Assembly: GCA_017459075.1 (NCBI GenBank)
Contig: JAFUDQ010000012.1
Span: forward strand, 1-64,000
DNA: 64,000 nt
From: Bacteroidales bacterium
GTDB taxonomy: Bacteria; Bacteroidota; Bacteroidia; Bacteroidales; UBA932
Direction of reading: 5' to 3'
Shown: positions 35,401-43,545 of the stretch, piece by piece
Layout of the letters: every line of letters starts with the position of its first letter
Numbering within the stretch: position 1 is the stretch's first letter
Notes under the pieces: model-generated
What the model saw: only the letters and a program-made list of their open reading frames with translations
Told to the model about the DNA's origin: nothing
Databases searched by the model: none
Made by a program: the position numbers and the translations under genes

Positions 35401-35499
35401 CGTTCCGCTCACGGTAACTGTACCCTGAGCCCACATTGAAATCGAACAAACAAACGCTGCAACTACGAGGCAAATCTTACATAAGCTGTTGTTACGCAT
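32416..35499 (-). CDS. SusC/RagA-type TonB-dependent transporter
   Basis: 1027 residues. Signal peptide to MWAQ, then an N-terminal carboxypeptidase-like domain (VSGTVVDSSNMPLIGAGVVV, about 28-105) and TonB box region LEGVVVTALGIKRSEKAV. The plug carries the SusC hallmark NALYVLDGIPL and the segment ASAAALYGYKAANGILMLTSRKG. A 22-strand barrel follows, ending STRNIGFSAKITF. With the coupled SusD it forms the import pore of the PUL. It is the first gene of a six-gene leftward operon. The AT-rich upstream region contains TATTTTG about 60 bases before the start, a possible but imperfect promoter element. Confidence 0.95.
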   Translation of the reverse strand: MRNNSLCKICLVVAAFVCSISMWAQGTVTVSGTVVDSSNMPLIGAGVVVEGQPTIGAVTDIDGKYTLNVPADATHLRFSFIGMMDQVVEIAGRTQIDVTLVEDANLLEGVVVTALGIKRSEKAVTYNVQKVDDKVFVTREANMVNSLAGKLAGVQINETAAGAGSETKVVMRGAKSISNSNNALYVLDGIPLPTLSLTKPGDSWSIYSGSGLSGDGMSMLNSEDIEDMSALVGASAAALYGYKAANGILMLTSRKGEEGFHVSYSTNTTFSSPLMLPERQSSYGAKAGSYASWGGQLESKPSWKIRDFFQTGYNTAHAFSVSAGTENSTTYLSAGYTDARGIIPNNDYDRFNATFRHTTDLLNDKLHLSFLGMYMRVNEQNMLSGGLYHNPLVPLYLMSPSDNLYSYTVYERYNAERNFPTQYWSANQLSMQNPFWTINRNMFTARKDRYILGLSASYDIAPWIDIQARVRTDNTGTIAEQKHYASSNGLFAGQYGRYYYDDQKTIQTYADVLLNINKSFMDDKIQLNAVVGASIEDYWFRGTSLGGDLLGVANLFTFTNMETGKAFSKDTYRDQTQSVFGTLEIGWNNMLFLEATAREDWSSQMASASGVDPFFYPSIGASALVTEMLDLKSDILTYAKVRASYAEVGNPINRYIFNVTYPVVGGTPNLNSWSTAPDFKPERTRSWEVGADFRFFKSKLHLAGTYYHSSTYNQVFTPTSASVGGSSVFYVNAGRVDNKGIELSAQFSQKLGPVDWTTNAIWTKNVNKVVDMLDYTYGSEHYVSTRESVGGTSGVTMWLIEGRPIGEMYVAGMATNEDGTLYVTPSDKGGVMHKAPNDGTPDTQWYAGNVNPDWTGSWRNQFSWNGINLSFMLSMRKGGVGVSLTEAAMDAFGVTEKTLQGRENGFNFAPAGIYGNALNYYQVSAQDFWQTISGSDGQNALGAYYVYDMTNIRLSEVSLGYDIPISKVVPFIKGLNVALVGRNLALLYCKAPFDPEQVSNAGNYGSGIDLFLAPSTRNIGFSAKITF

Positions 35500-35660
35500 T
35501 TAGTTGAGTTTTTGGTTAATATAAAATTTAGTTTTGGTTTAGATTTCAAAATAGCCCGCGAATTTAGACAATAAATTATTACTAAAAAATCATTTTTCCC
35601 TTTCAATTTTTAACTAACAGAAAAAATAAGAATTTATACAGAAAATATAGTAACGATTAT

Positions 35661-35697
35661 AAAAAAACAAGCAGGAGGCCATTTAAGAGCCTCCTGC
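35661..35697 (-). terminator. Terminator after the serine hydrolase gene
   Basis: On the minus strand a 9-bp perfect stem, GCAGGAGGC (arms 35671-35679 and 35689-35697), with a 9-nt loop is followed by TTGTTTTTTT. It insulates the PUL operon promoter from the upstream serine hydrolase gene. Confidence 0.9.
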
Positions 35698-35722
35698 TAT
35701 CAACAAATATTTGTTTTCACGC

Positions 35723-36865
35723 TTATTCAGCCTTGACAAAATGATTGTAAAGTCTTGTCAAAGTGCCGTTTATGATGTTCTGTTCTCCTTCTCCGTCAAC
35801 TTTGCAGCCACTGCTTATCATGACAAGGCCGAAGCTGCGGTCAGGGGCGAAGAACATGGCGCTGCGAAGGCCGTAGGCTCCACCGGTGTGCCCCACAAGA
35901 GTAACTCCGGGAACGCGGTCGTCCACAACCCTCATGGCAAGGCCGTAATTCTCTTCATCGGAACGGGGAGTCTGCATGGAACGTGAGTGTTCTTCAGAAA
36001 TAAGCTTAACTCCCTCAGGAGACGTGCCGTATCCCATATGCATCATCATATAGCGGGCAAGGTCGCAAGCGGAAATCTTCATACCGCCGGTAGGAGAGAA
36101 CACAGGTGTATCGTAACCGAATTTGTAATTTGCTATCCTTTCGCTCCTGGGAGCATAGGCATCGGCTTCCTCTACCATTGAGTCGGACTTGGCGTCATAG
36201 GCATAAAGCTTCACAAAGCGCGAAGCGTCAAGGGAATCGACACAATAGCCGCCATAAAGGCCAAGGGGCTCAAGCACATGGTGGACAACGTATTGGTCAA
36301 ACCTCTCGCCGGAGAGCTTCTCAATGAAGGTGCCTACCATATTATAATTAAGGTTGCAATACTCATAACCGGTGCCGGGCTCATAGTCGTTATAGCACCT
36401 AGCCCACTCCGGATTCACATCGGGATTAATGACATCAAGGGTAAAATAGCCCTGGCTGTCATTGAGGCTGGAAGTATGGGACATCAGCAGTTCAAGGGTA
36501 ATCACCTTGTCCGGGAACTTGGGATTGCGCACCTTGAAGCCGGCCAGGTCGCTTACATCGGTATCAAGGCTAACAAGGCCTTTTTCAACCAGCTGAAGCA
36601 TTGATACGGCGCTGAAGGACTTGGAGATAGAGGCAATCCTGAACAGCGAATTATCCTGTACAGGGGCCTTGGTCTCAAGGTCTGTCACGCCGAAGTTGGC
36701 ATGGTAAACGATTTTGTTGTCTTTGACAACTGCAACCGCCAGGCCTACGTTACCCATTTCCTGGCGATAAGCCTCGATATCCTCTACAAAAGCCTTCTCC
36801 GGGCTTTTCCCGCAGGAGAACAGCAACACGGACAAAGCCGCTGCACATAAAAGTTTTCCGGTCAT
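35723..36865 (-). CDS. Serine hydrolase of the beta-lactamase/class C-like fold
   Basis: 380 residues with a lipoprotein signal (LSVLLFSCG). The active-site motifs of the class C/esterase-like family are in place: SxxK as Ser79-Ile-Ser-Lys82 (LFRIASISKSFSA), YxN as YCN in GYEYCNLNYNM, and HTGG (LVGHTGGAYGLRS). Such exported proteins are D,D-peptidases, esterases or amidases more often than resistance beta-lactamases. It lies downstream of the GH2 gene with a 13-base gap, so the two may be co-transcribed. Substrate unknown. Confidence 0.88.
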   Translation of the reverse strand: MTGKLLCAAALSVLLFSCGKSPEKAFVEDIEAYRQEMGNVGLAVAVVKDNKIVYHANFGVTDLETKAPVQDNSLFRIASISKSFSAVSMLQLVEKGLVSLDTDVSDLAGFKVRNPKFPDKVITLELLMSHTSSLNDSQGYFTLDVINPDVNPEWARCYNDYEPGTGYEYCNLNYNMVGTFIEKLSGERFDQYVVHHVLEPLGLYGGYCVDSLDASRFVKLYAYDAKSDSMVEEADAYAPRSERIANYKFGYDTPVFSPTGGMKISACDLARYMMMHMGYGTSPEGVKLISEEHSRSMQTPRSDEENYGLAMRVVDDRVPGVTLVGHTGGAYGLRSAMFFAPDRSFGLVMISSGCKVDGEGEQNIINGTLTRLYNHFVKAE

Positions 36866-36878
36866 ACTATAATAATAT

Positions 36879-38762
36879 TTATTCGATTGCTCCGCGAACC
36901 TTAAGGTTGATGGCCCTGAATTTTTCCTCGTCCACCTTCACCACCTTGCGGTCATAAGTCATGATGCCGTTGACTTCCCCCTCAACATCCGTAGTCTGGG
37001 TATAGACGCCGGCAGAAACGCCGGATTTAATCTCAGGGATGAACTCAAGGGCATAGCCTTCATATTTTTCCAGGACCTCGGCACCATCGGCACAGAGCCC
37101 CCTGTAACCCCAGTTGTTGCCTTCCTGCCACAGATGGCCCTCAATGGCGCAGCCTATGCCGCCATACTCTCCAAGAACGTCAATCTGCTCTCCCCCACTG
37201 CGGAATTTCATGATGGGCCTTGGATAATTGTGGCCGTCCAGGATGTCACCACAGTGACGGGAGTTTCCGCCGGAAGCGGAATTCACAAGGCGGGAACGGT
37301 CTATTCCATAGGTAAAGTCAACTACCTTTTCAGTGTCAAACTGGCCCCAACCCTCGTTGAAAGGTACCCAAACCACTATGCAAGGATAGTTGTAGAGTTG
37401 TTCCATGATTTCCTTCCACTCTTTGTAATAGGTGGCCTTAGCCTCTTCGCTGAGCGGATAATCAAAGCCTGTGTCATAGGCCTTCTGCCCCCACTGACGG
37501 CGCGGATCATCCTTCGGCACAGGGAAGTTTGCGGCGATGGAAGGCATATCCTGCCATACTGCTATGCCAAGCCTGTCACAATGATAATACCATCTTGCAG
37601 GCTCTACCTTTATATGCTTGCGAATCATGTTCCAGCCCCACTCTTTTGTCTTGACGATGTCAAAACGAAGAGCCTCATCCGTAGGAGCCGTATACAGGCC
37701 GTCAGGCCACCATCCCTGGTCAAGAGGGCCGAACTGGAAATACGCCTCGTTGTTAAGTCCAAGACGCTTGTAGCCGTCCTTGTCTACAACCATGGAGCTT
37801 TTGCGGAATGCGGTATATCCTTTGACTACATCTACCGGTTTCCCATCCTTAAACACCTCTATTTCAAGGGCATACAGATAAGGATGTTCCGGAGACCAAA
37901 GCTCCGGGGCATCGGCATGAAGGCTCAGGGCCTCGCCGGGAAGGGCGGTAGCTTCGGCAACAAGGGCGCCGGGCTTGCCATCGTCGGTGGAGTAGCCTTC
38001 ACCGCCTTCAAGAAGGCGCACCGTAACCTTGTCTGCCTGGCCGGCAATGGCGACATCGACATTAATATTACCGCTGTCAATATCTGAAACAGCTTTGAAT
38101 GAAGAAGCGTAAACATTGGCCACGGGTTCCATCCAGACGCTCTGCCAGATGCCTGTGACAGGGGTGTACCAGATGCTGCCGGGCTTGAGGACCTGCTTGC
38201 CACGCGGCTGGAGGTCATTATTCGTGCCATCCGTAACCTTCACCACAAGGCTCTGGCGGCCGGATACAAGATAATCCGTGATATCATAGCTGAAAGCCGT
38301 GTAGCCGCCGGTATGCTCCCCGAGCCGATGCCCGTTAAGCCAGGCTTCCGACTTCCAGTCAACAGCGTCAAAATGCAGGAGCACCCTGCCTTTCTTCCAT
38401 GACGACGGCACTTTGAATTCTTTCTTGTACCAGAGAGTGCTGTCAGGGCCGACGTTGCGGCCTACTCCGGAGAGGGATGACTCTATGCAGAACGGCACAA
38501 GGATTTCGCCGTCCGGCTCTGCCGGCTGAGGGGCGTCCAGGGCTGTTACAGAGTAATCCCACAAGCCGTTAAGGGACTCCCATTTGCTTCTTACCATCTG
38601 TGGCCTTGGATACTCCGGATGGGCGTTGGATGGTGAAACTTCTTCCGCCCAGACGGTACGGATGCGGTCCCCCGCAGGGGCCCAGTTGCTTTTTTCCTCT
38701 CCGCCACATGCCATAGCCAGGAGGAGCAAAGGCAGCAATGAATAAAATAAAAGCTTCTTCAC
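36879..38762 (-). CDS. Glycoside hydrolase family 2 enzyme
   Basis: 627 residues, starting at GTG (38762). A lipoprotein signal (LLLLAMACGG) is followed by the GH2 order: sugar-binding jelly roll (about 50-215, ILVPFCIESSLSGVG and FDAVDWKSEAWLNGHRLGEHTGGY), Ig-like domain (about 220-320) and TIM barrel (about 325-627). The acid/base is Glu470 (VWVPFNEGWGQFD) and the nucleophile is probably Glu532 (VLGEYGGIG). The length lacks the extra C-terminal domains of LacZ; beta-galactosidase, beta-mannosidase or beta-glucuronidase activity cannot be separated by eye. Near the GH18 locus it may trim exposed glycans. A strong palindrome lies just upstream. Confidence 0.9.
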   Translation of the reverse strand: MKKLLFYSLLPLLLLAMACGGEEKSNWAPAGDRIRTVWAEEVSPSNAHPEYPRPQMVRSKWESLNGLWDYSVTALDAPQPAEPDGEILVPFCIESSLSGVGRNVGPDSTLWYKKEFKVPSSWKKGRVLLHFDAVDWKSEAWLNGHRLGEHTGGYTAFSYDITDYLVSGRQSLVVKVTDGTNNDLQPRGKQVLKPGSIWYTPVTGIWQSVWMEPVANVYASSFKAVSDIDSGNINVDVAIAGQADKVTVRLLEGGEGYSTDDGKPGALVAEATALPGEALSLHADAPELWSPEHPYLYALEIEVFKDGKPVDVVKGYTAFRKSSMVVDKDGYKRLGLNNEAYFQFGPLDQGWWPDGLYTAPTDEALRFDIVKTKEWGWNMIRKHIKVEPARWYYHCDRLGIAVWQDMPSIAANFPVPKDDPRRQWGQKAYDTGFDYPLSEEAKATYYKEWKEIMEQLYNYPCIVVWVPFNEGWGQFDTEKVVDFTYGIDRSRLVNSASGGNSRHCGDILDGHNYPRPIMKFRSGGEQIDVLGEYGGIGCAIEGHLWQEGNNWGYRGLCADGAEVLEKYEGYALEFIPEIKSGVSAGVYTQTTDVEGEVNGIMTYDRKVVKVDEEKFRAINLKVRGAIE

Positions 38763-38789
38763 GACGATTCAGTTTTTTCGATTCTATGA

Positions 38790-38833
38790 GTCGGTCTTGA
38801 AATGGTTTTAAACCAAATCATTTCAAAACCGAC
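38790..38833. promoter_or_regulatory. 44-nt near-perfect palindrome between GH2 and PfkB genes
   Basis: GTCGGTCTTGAAATG (38790-38804) pairs with CATTTCAAAACCGAC (38819-38833) at 14 of 15 positions, the exception being a wobble on one strand. The loop contains GGTTTTAAACC, again self-complementary. It lies 28 bases upstream of the GH2 GTG and 35 bases past the PfkB stop. No U-run follows on the minus strand, so an operator for a LacI-type repressor is at least as likely as a terminator. Confidence 0.6.
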
Positions 38834-38867
38834 TTTAAAGATATGAACTTTTTTCCGGAAATAAAAT

Positions 38868-39725
38868 TTACTGCAAAGAAACTATCGCTCCGCGGGATTT
38901 GCAGACTTCCGCCGATACCATTACGGCCTTGGCGTGAGCTTCAGGCACGGACATGCCGTTAAGGATGCCGGAAACAAGGGTGGCGGTAAAAGAATCCCCC
39001 GCCCCTACGGTATCCTTCACCTTGACTTTCGGAGTCCTTATTTCAGATACCATTCCAAGGCGGTCGTAAATCCTGCTGCACACTTCCCCGCAAGTGTAAA
39101 CAATAAGTTGCAAGCCACGATAGCGCTTAAAGAGAGCCTCCACAGGGTCCCCTTCCAGTTTAAGCACAGAAGCTATCAGTGGCAGTTCAGCCTGATTCAG
39201 CTTGAGGATATTCGCCCTCTGCAAAGAGCAGGATATGATGCGGCTGGAATAATAATGCTGCCTGATATTGATGTCAAAGACTTTCAGGGCCTTTTTGGGG
39301 GCCGCATCCACAAGGGCAAGGATGCTGTTCTTTGACAATGAAGACCTTTGCGCAAGGGCGCCCCAGCATACTACGTCTGCCTTTCCTGCAATTTCAAGGG
39401 CCTTTGGGTCAAGGGCGATGGCGTCCCAGGCCACATTCTCTACGATATTGTATTTCGGATCATTCTTTACGGACGAATCCACCTCGACAACGCCGGTCGG
39501 CAGCAGGCTCTTTTGGATGAGGTCTGTGTAAACATTGTCTTTCTTAATCATCCTGACGGCCTTGCGTCCAAGTTCGTCCCTTCCGACTGCGCTAACAACG
39601 TAAGCATCGCCTCCAAGTTCCTTTGCAAAGTGTGCAAAATTATACGGGGCCCCGCCCAGGCAGTACCGGCTGCCAATATGGTCCCACACTATTTCTCCAA
39701 TCCCCAAAATAATTTTCTTATCCAT
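38868..39725 (-). CDS. PfkB-family carbohydrate kinase (fructokinase-like)
   Basis: About 285 residues from MDKKIILGIGEIVWD at 39725; an upstream in-frame ATG (39785) would add 20 atypical residues. The first PfkB signature is present in CLGGAPYNFAHFAKELGGDAYVVSAVG and the second in VKDTVGAGDSFTATLVSG, which supplies the catalytic Asp and anion hole. Cytoplasmic ATP-dependent phosphorylation of a sugar such as fructose is the expected role. It is next to a decayed LacI-family gene, suggesting a former sugar-responsive pair. Confidence 0.9.
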   Translation of the reverse strand: MDKKIILGIGEIVWDHIGSRYCLGGAPYNFAHFAKELGGDAYVVSAVGRDELGRKAVRMIKKDNVYTDLIQKSLLPTGVVEVDSSVKNDPKYNIVENVAWDAIALDPKALEIAGKADVVCWGALAQRSSLSKNSILALVDAAPKKALKVFDINIRQHYYSSRIISCSLQRANILKLNQAELPLIASVLKLEGDPVEALFKRYRGLQLIVYTCGEVCSRIYDRLGMVSEIRTPKVKVKDTVGAGDSFTATLVSGILNGMSVPEAHAKAVMVSAEVCKSRGAIVSLQ

Positions 39726-39748
39726 AGCCAAGTATTTTATGAGTTTGA

Positions 39749-40234
39749 AATTTCCTGTTTTACCGCAGGCTTTCCTGCCAGGCATGCCGCATCAGCCATC
39801 TTGACAGCAATAATAAAAAGGAAAGCATGGACTTTATTGTAGAGGATGCCGTACGCCGTGGTGTAAGGGCGCTCTACTTTCCAAGTGCCACATTGGCTAT
39901 TCTTTGTTACCAGTCTTGTAAAAAGCAAAATATCAGCATCCCGGAGAAGTTGGCGCTGATTGGTTATGACGGAGGGCTTTTATATAAGATGTGTTCCCCG
40001 GCCTTAAGTCAGATTGAGTTTTCCAGAAAGGCTATTGCAGAGGAAGCTTTTGCTTCACTTATGGAGATTCTGGATAAGCCTGGGACTATTCCGGAGCCCA
40101 AGTACCTGCCGCCGCGCCTTATTGAAGCTGATTCCACCGCTGTTGTTTCCAGGAAAGAAGACCGCTCGTCTTCGTCTGCCGCACTGCGCATTGCAGTTGA
40201 AGAGGCCATTTCCCTTCTTCAGAAGCACTTGTAA
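39749..40234 (+). pseudogene. Remnant of a LacI-family transcription regulator
   Basis: Only the C-terminal part of a LacI/PurR regulator remains: FYRRLSCQACRISHLDS, then ATLAILCYQSCKKQNISIPEKLALIGYDG and LSQIEFSRKAIAEEAFASLMEIL, the last third of the periplasmic-binding-protein-like effector domain. The frame is open back to a stop at 39746-39748. The helix-turn-helix and the first ~200 residues are absent, replaced by the PfkB start region. An internal ATG at 39827 could yield 135 residues, but with no DNA-binding domain. It appears truncated by deletion, and the tail after SRKEDRSSSSAALRIAV looks intact. Confidence 0.72.
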
Positions 40235-40252
40235 CTTTTTCCGTGAACTCCA

Positions 40253-40430
40253 GGTGCAGGAAAGGCCGCTTTTGCACCGCGAGGGCGGAAAAACCAGGGT
40301 CCCAGGTGCAGAAAGGCCACTTTTGCACCGCGAGGGCGGAAAAAACAGGGTCCCAGGTGCAGAAAGGCCACTTTTGCACCGCGAGGGCGGAAAAAACAGG
40401 GTCCCAGGTGCAGGAAGGCCCTTTTTGCAC
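40253..40430. repeat. Four tandem hairpin repeat units, 51-bp period
   Basis: Imperfect palindromes at 40253-40278, 40305-40329, 40356-40380 and 40407-40430 start GGTGCAG and end TTTTGCACC (the last unit is degenerate: GCACTT), each with GGCC near the centre. The linkers GCGAGGGCGGAAAAA and CAGGGTCCCA are also repeated, so the whole 51-52 bp unit is tandem. Units 2 and 3 are practically identical, which indicates recent amplification. The same unit occurs twice at 5541-5616. Located between the LacI remnant and the priA stop. Confidence 0.9.
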
Positions 40431-40451
40431 TTGGTGACATGGAGGTAAGAT

Positions 40452-42545
40452 TTACAACGGGTCAACGTCGATGGCGATGTGGCCGGACCATTTGTGGAAG
40501 GATTCAAAATCTGAGACCAGGGTACGCAAGGTGTGCTTTGCAGCCATAAGACGGCCGTCGCGAGGCAGGGTAATCCTGATAATCCGAATGAATTTACCGG
40601 CAATTTTGTCAATCTGCGGCGGGAAAGGCCCCAGGACAGAGCCAGTGGCAGCCTCTTTCAGGCGGGAAGCAAGCTGAAGTGAGAGATAGTCCAGCCTCCG
40701 GTCAAAGGAATCCTGAAGAATAAGGTCAATCATCCTGGTGAAAGGCGGGTAGCCGAAAGCCTGCCGCTGGGCATTGAGTTCATTCTCAAAATCCACGGCC
40801 GAAGCCAAGCCGGAAAGCAGCCTGTAAACAGGATGAGCACTTTGGGAAGTCTGAATCATCAACATGCCGGCATCCTCCCTACGCCCCGCACGACCCCGAA
40901 GCTGGGACAGCACCTGCACAGCTTTCTCATCAGCCCGGAAGTCCATAAGACCAATCAGGCTGTCAGCCCCGATAGCAGCTACAAGCTTCAGCCCCGGGAA
41001 ATCAAAGCCCTTCACAAGCATCTGAGTGCCAATCAGAATATCAATCTCACCTTTACCGAAGCTTTCGGTAATTTCCTGGCGGGCCGTGCCGGGCGTGTCC
41101 CCGTCCAGGCGGGCCACCCTTGCGGAAGGAAACAGGCGGGCCGTCTCCTCCTCTATCTTCTGAGTTCCGGAGCCGATGCCACGAAGCTCCCCTCCGCACG
41201 AAGGGCAGGCATCAGAAGGCTTCCGCGCCCCGCAGTAATGACAGACAAGTTTACCAGAATCCTTATGAAAACTCATGGGCACATTACACCTGGGGCATTT
41301 CACGATTTCCCCGCACTGGGTGCACTGCATCGACGTTGAATACGCCCGCCGGGCCCGTAAAATCAACACCTGTCCCCCACCGGAAAGCGTTTTACCAATC
41401 TGGGCTATAAGCTTCCGGGAGAAATTGCCCACCATTCCGTTTTTCCTAAACTCCGCAGTAGTATCTATAATCTCCACCTTCGCAGCCGCACTGCCGTAGT
41501 ACCTTTCCGTAATGGAAATCCTGGCGTATTTCCCTGTATTACAATTAAATATCGTCTCCAGGGAAGGAGTCGCAGACCCCACAAGGAAGCGGGCCCCGTG
41601 AAGGGACGCCAGGACCGCGGCACAGTCCCGCCCGTTATAACGCGGGGAAGAATCCTGTTTATAAGCCCCGTCATGCTCCTCATCCACTACAACAAGCCCT
41701 AAATTATTGTGAGGCAAGAAGATAGCAGACCTTGTTCCAAGAACTACATAAGGCTTTTTACGCACGGCATCTGTGACGATGCTGCGCTGAACCTCCGTCT
41801 CCGCCGAATGATACACATACAACCTTGGGCCAAAATATGCCTGAAGGCGGGCCTCCAGCTGGCCGCTAAGCGCAATTTCCGGCACCAGAATAAGGACGTT
41901 CCGTCCCTGGGACAAGGCTTCGCTTGCAAGAGTAATGTAAATCTCAGTTTTTCCGGAGCCCGTCACCCCATCCAAAAGAGCAGGTTTTCCGTCCAGGAAA
42001 GCCCTTCGCAAAGCCCCAAGGGCCTCCGCCTGGGCCTTGCTAAGCTTTGTCTGGACAGGCTCCCACGGCAGGGTATCGTCAAGAAGGGAAATCTGCGCCT
42101 TAAGCTTTTCGGCAGCCTCAAGAAGGGCCGCCTTTTTCTTGGTTCCCTCCCTGGCAGAGCCGGCCTTGGAAAGCTTATCATGGAGAGACTCCTTCAACTT
42201 TGCCAGTTTGGCAGACCTGTCCTGCCTTACAAGCCCCAAAGGGCAGGCGATTTTATAAACCTCACCTATAGTACAAAGGTAATAGTCAGCTATGAATTTC
42301 CAGAGCCTGAGCTCGTTCTCCGATATCGAAGGCAGCGCCTCCAATTCATTGATATAACGCACTTTGCCCGGCTCCGGAGGCTCCGGACATCCTGTTTCCC
42401 AGACTACGGCGCTATAGGGGCGGCCTGCAAAAACCACCTTGACGCGGCTCCCACGCGAGGCCTCAACGCCATCCGACAAAAGATAATAAGGCTCCCAGTC
42501 CAGCCTCAGCGGGACAACTACCTTAATATACCTCTTCCCATTCAT
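40452..42545 (-). CDS. priA: Primosomal protein N' (PriA helicase)
   Basis: About 697 residues from MNGKRYIKVVVPL (42545); an ATG seven codons upstream is less likely. It has an N-terminal 3'-binding domain, a superfamily 2 helicase core with Walker A DGVTGSGKTEIY and DEEH box VVVDEEHDGAYKQD, then the PriA zinc-binding insertion (CTQCGEIVKCPRCNVPMSFH ... CHYCGARKPSDACPSCGG) and motif VI region QLRGRAGRREDAG. It restarts stalled replication forks by reloading the replisome. All zinc cysteines appear present. Transcribed away from parAB. Confidence 0.96.
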   Translation of the reverse strand: MNGKRYIKVVVPLRLDWEPYYLLSDGVEASRGSRVKVVFAGRPYSAVVWETGCPEPPEPGKVRYINELEALPSISENELRLWKFIADYYLCTIGEVYKIACPLGLVRQDRSAKLAKLKESLHDKLSKAGSAREGTKKKAALLEAAEKLKAQISLLDDTLPWEPVQTKLSKAQAEALGALRRAFLDGKPALLDGVTGSGKTEIYITLASEALSQGRNVLILVPEIALSGQLEARLQAYFGPRLYVYHSAETEVQRSIVTDAVRKKPYVVLGTRSAIFLPHNNLGLVVVDEEHDGAYKQDSSPRYNGRDCAAVLASLHGARFLVGSATPSLETIFNCNTGKYARISITERYYGSAAAKVEIIDTTAEFRKNGMVGNFSRKLIAQIGKTLSGGGQVLILRARRAYSTSMQCTQCGEIVKCPRCNVPMSFHKDSGKLVCHYCGARKPSDACPSCGGELRGIGSGTQKIEEETARLFPSARVARLDGDTPGTARQEITESFGKGEIDILIGTQMLVKGFDFPGLKLVAAIGADSLIGLMDFRADEKAVQVLSQLRGRAGRREDAGMLMIQTSQSAHPVYRLLSGLASAVDFENELNAQRQAFGYPPFTRMIDLILQDSFDRRLDYLSLQLASRLKEAATGSVLGPFPPQIDKIAGKFIRIIRITLPRDGRLMAAKHTLRTLVSDFESFHKWSGHIAIDVDPL

Positions 42546-42618
42546 ATCTTCTGCTAAGGTAGTCATTTAATCCCAAACAGCCAATTTATTTTGACGGCAA
42601 CAAAGCTGCCGGTTAATT

Positions 42619-42650
42619 TTTGGAATCTAAAGAGGAAATAAGTATATTTG
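42619..42650 (+). promoter_or_regulatory. Promoter of the parAB operon
   Basis: TTTG (42619-42622) and TATATTTG (42643-42650) are separated by 20 bases and match the Bacteroidetes consensus in both elements. The transcript would have a leader of about 85 bases before the parA ATG. Confidence 0.75.
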
Positions 42651-42741
42651 CAAGTTGCATGTTGTACGATTTTTGCAGGGAGGACGAGGCAGCTACAACA
42701 CAGACATGATTAAGAATCAGGCAAAAGAAGAAGAATAACAT

Positions 42742-43545
42742 ATGGGTAAAGTCATAGCAATAGCCAACCAGAAAGGCGGAGTGGGAAAAACCACAACGGC
42801 AATAAACCTTGCCGCATCGCTGGCCGTACTTGAAAAGAAAGTACTTATCATAGACTCTGACCCGCAGGCAAACACGACATCCGGCCTGAATTTCTCTCCG
42901 GACGATGACCAGAAAAGAACTCTGTATGAGGTACTTATAGGAGAGCTGGACATCCGTGACGCCCTTATCCAGACAGAAATGAACAACCTGCACCTCATCC
43001 CCTCCCACATCAACCTTGTAGGAGCGGAGATTGAGATGCTAAAGATAGAAGGCCGGGAATCCGTCCTCAGGAACGCCCTGGCTCCGCTTGTAAACGAGTA
43101 CGACTATATAATCATAGACTGCTCGCCGTCCCTGGGCCTTATCACCGTAAACGCCCTGGTTGCCGCAAACTCGGTAATCATACCAGTCCAGCCGGAATTC
43201 TTTGCCCTTGAAGGACTTGGAAAACTGCTTCAAACCATCCGCATCGTAGAGAACAGCCTCAACAAGGACCTAACCATAGAAGGCTTCCTGGTAACGATGT
43301 TCGACGGACGTACAAAGGTTCACACTCAGGTTGTAGGAGAGCTCCGCGAACACTTCAAGGACATGGTTTTCAAGACCATAATCCAAAGGAACATCCGCCT
43401 GTCAGAAGCCCCGTCACACGGAAAGCCCATCATTCTTTACGATGTAATGAGCAACGGAACCACCAACTATCTGAACCTTGCAAAAGAGGTGCTGCAACGC
43501 AACTCAGAGTATCCACTGGAAGAAGAAGGAGAAGATTATGAATAA
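42742..43545 (+). CDS. parA: Chromosome-partitioning ATPase ParA (Soj)
   Basis: 267 residues. The deviant Walker A motif KGGVGKTT lies in the opening [20 protein letters not shown], with [10 protein letters not shown] and the Walker B region [13 protein letters not shown] following. There is no N-terminal helix-turn-helix extension, so it is the chromosomal Soj type rather than the P1 plasmid type. It overlaps parB by eight bases. Together with ParB it segregates the replicated origin region. Confidence 0.95.
   Translation: MGKVIAIANQKGGVGKTTTAINLAASLAVLEKKVLIIDSDPQANTTSGLNFSPDDDQKRTLYEVLIGELDIRDALIQTEMNNLHLIPSHINLVGAEIEMLKIEGRESVLRNALAPLVNEYDYIIIDCSPSLGLITVNALVAANSVIIPVQPEFFALEGLGKLLQTIRIVENSLNKDLTIEGFLVTMFDGRTKVHTQVVGELREHFKDMVFKTIIQRNIRLSEAPSHGKPIILYDVMSNGTTNYLNLAKEVLQRNSEYPLEEEGEDYE

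Noticed and set aside
35723..36865. Antibiotic-resistance beta-lactamase
   Set aside because: The motifs fit the broad class C/esterase-peptidase superfamily, and context is glycan metabolism; resistance cannot be claimed.
40253..40430. CRISPR-like array
   Set aside because: Both the palindrome and the sequence between units are repeated, so there are no unique spacers, and no cas gene is nearby.
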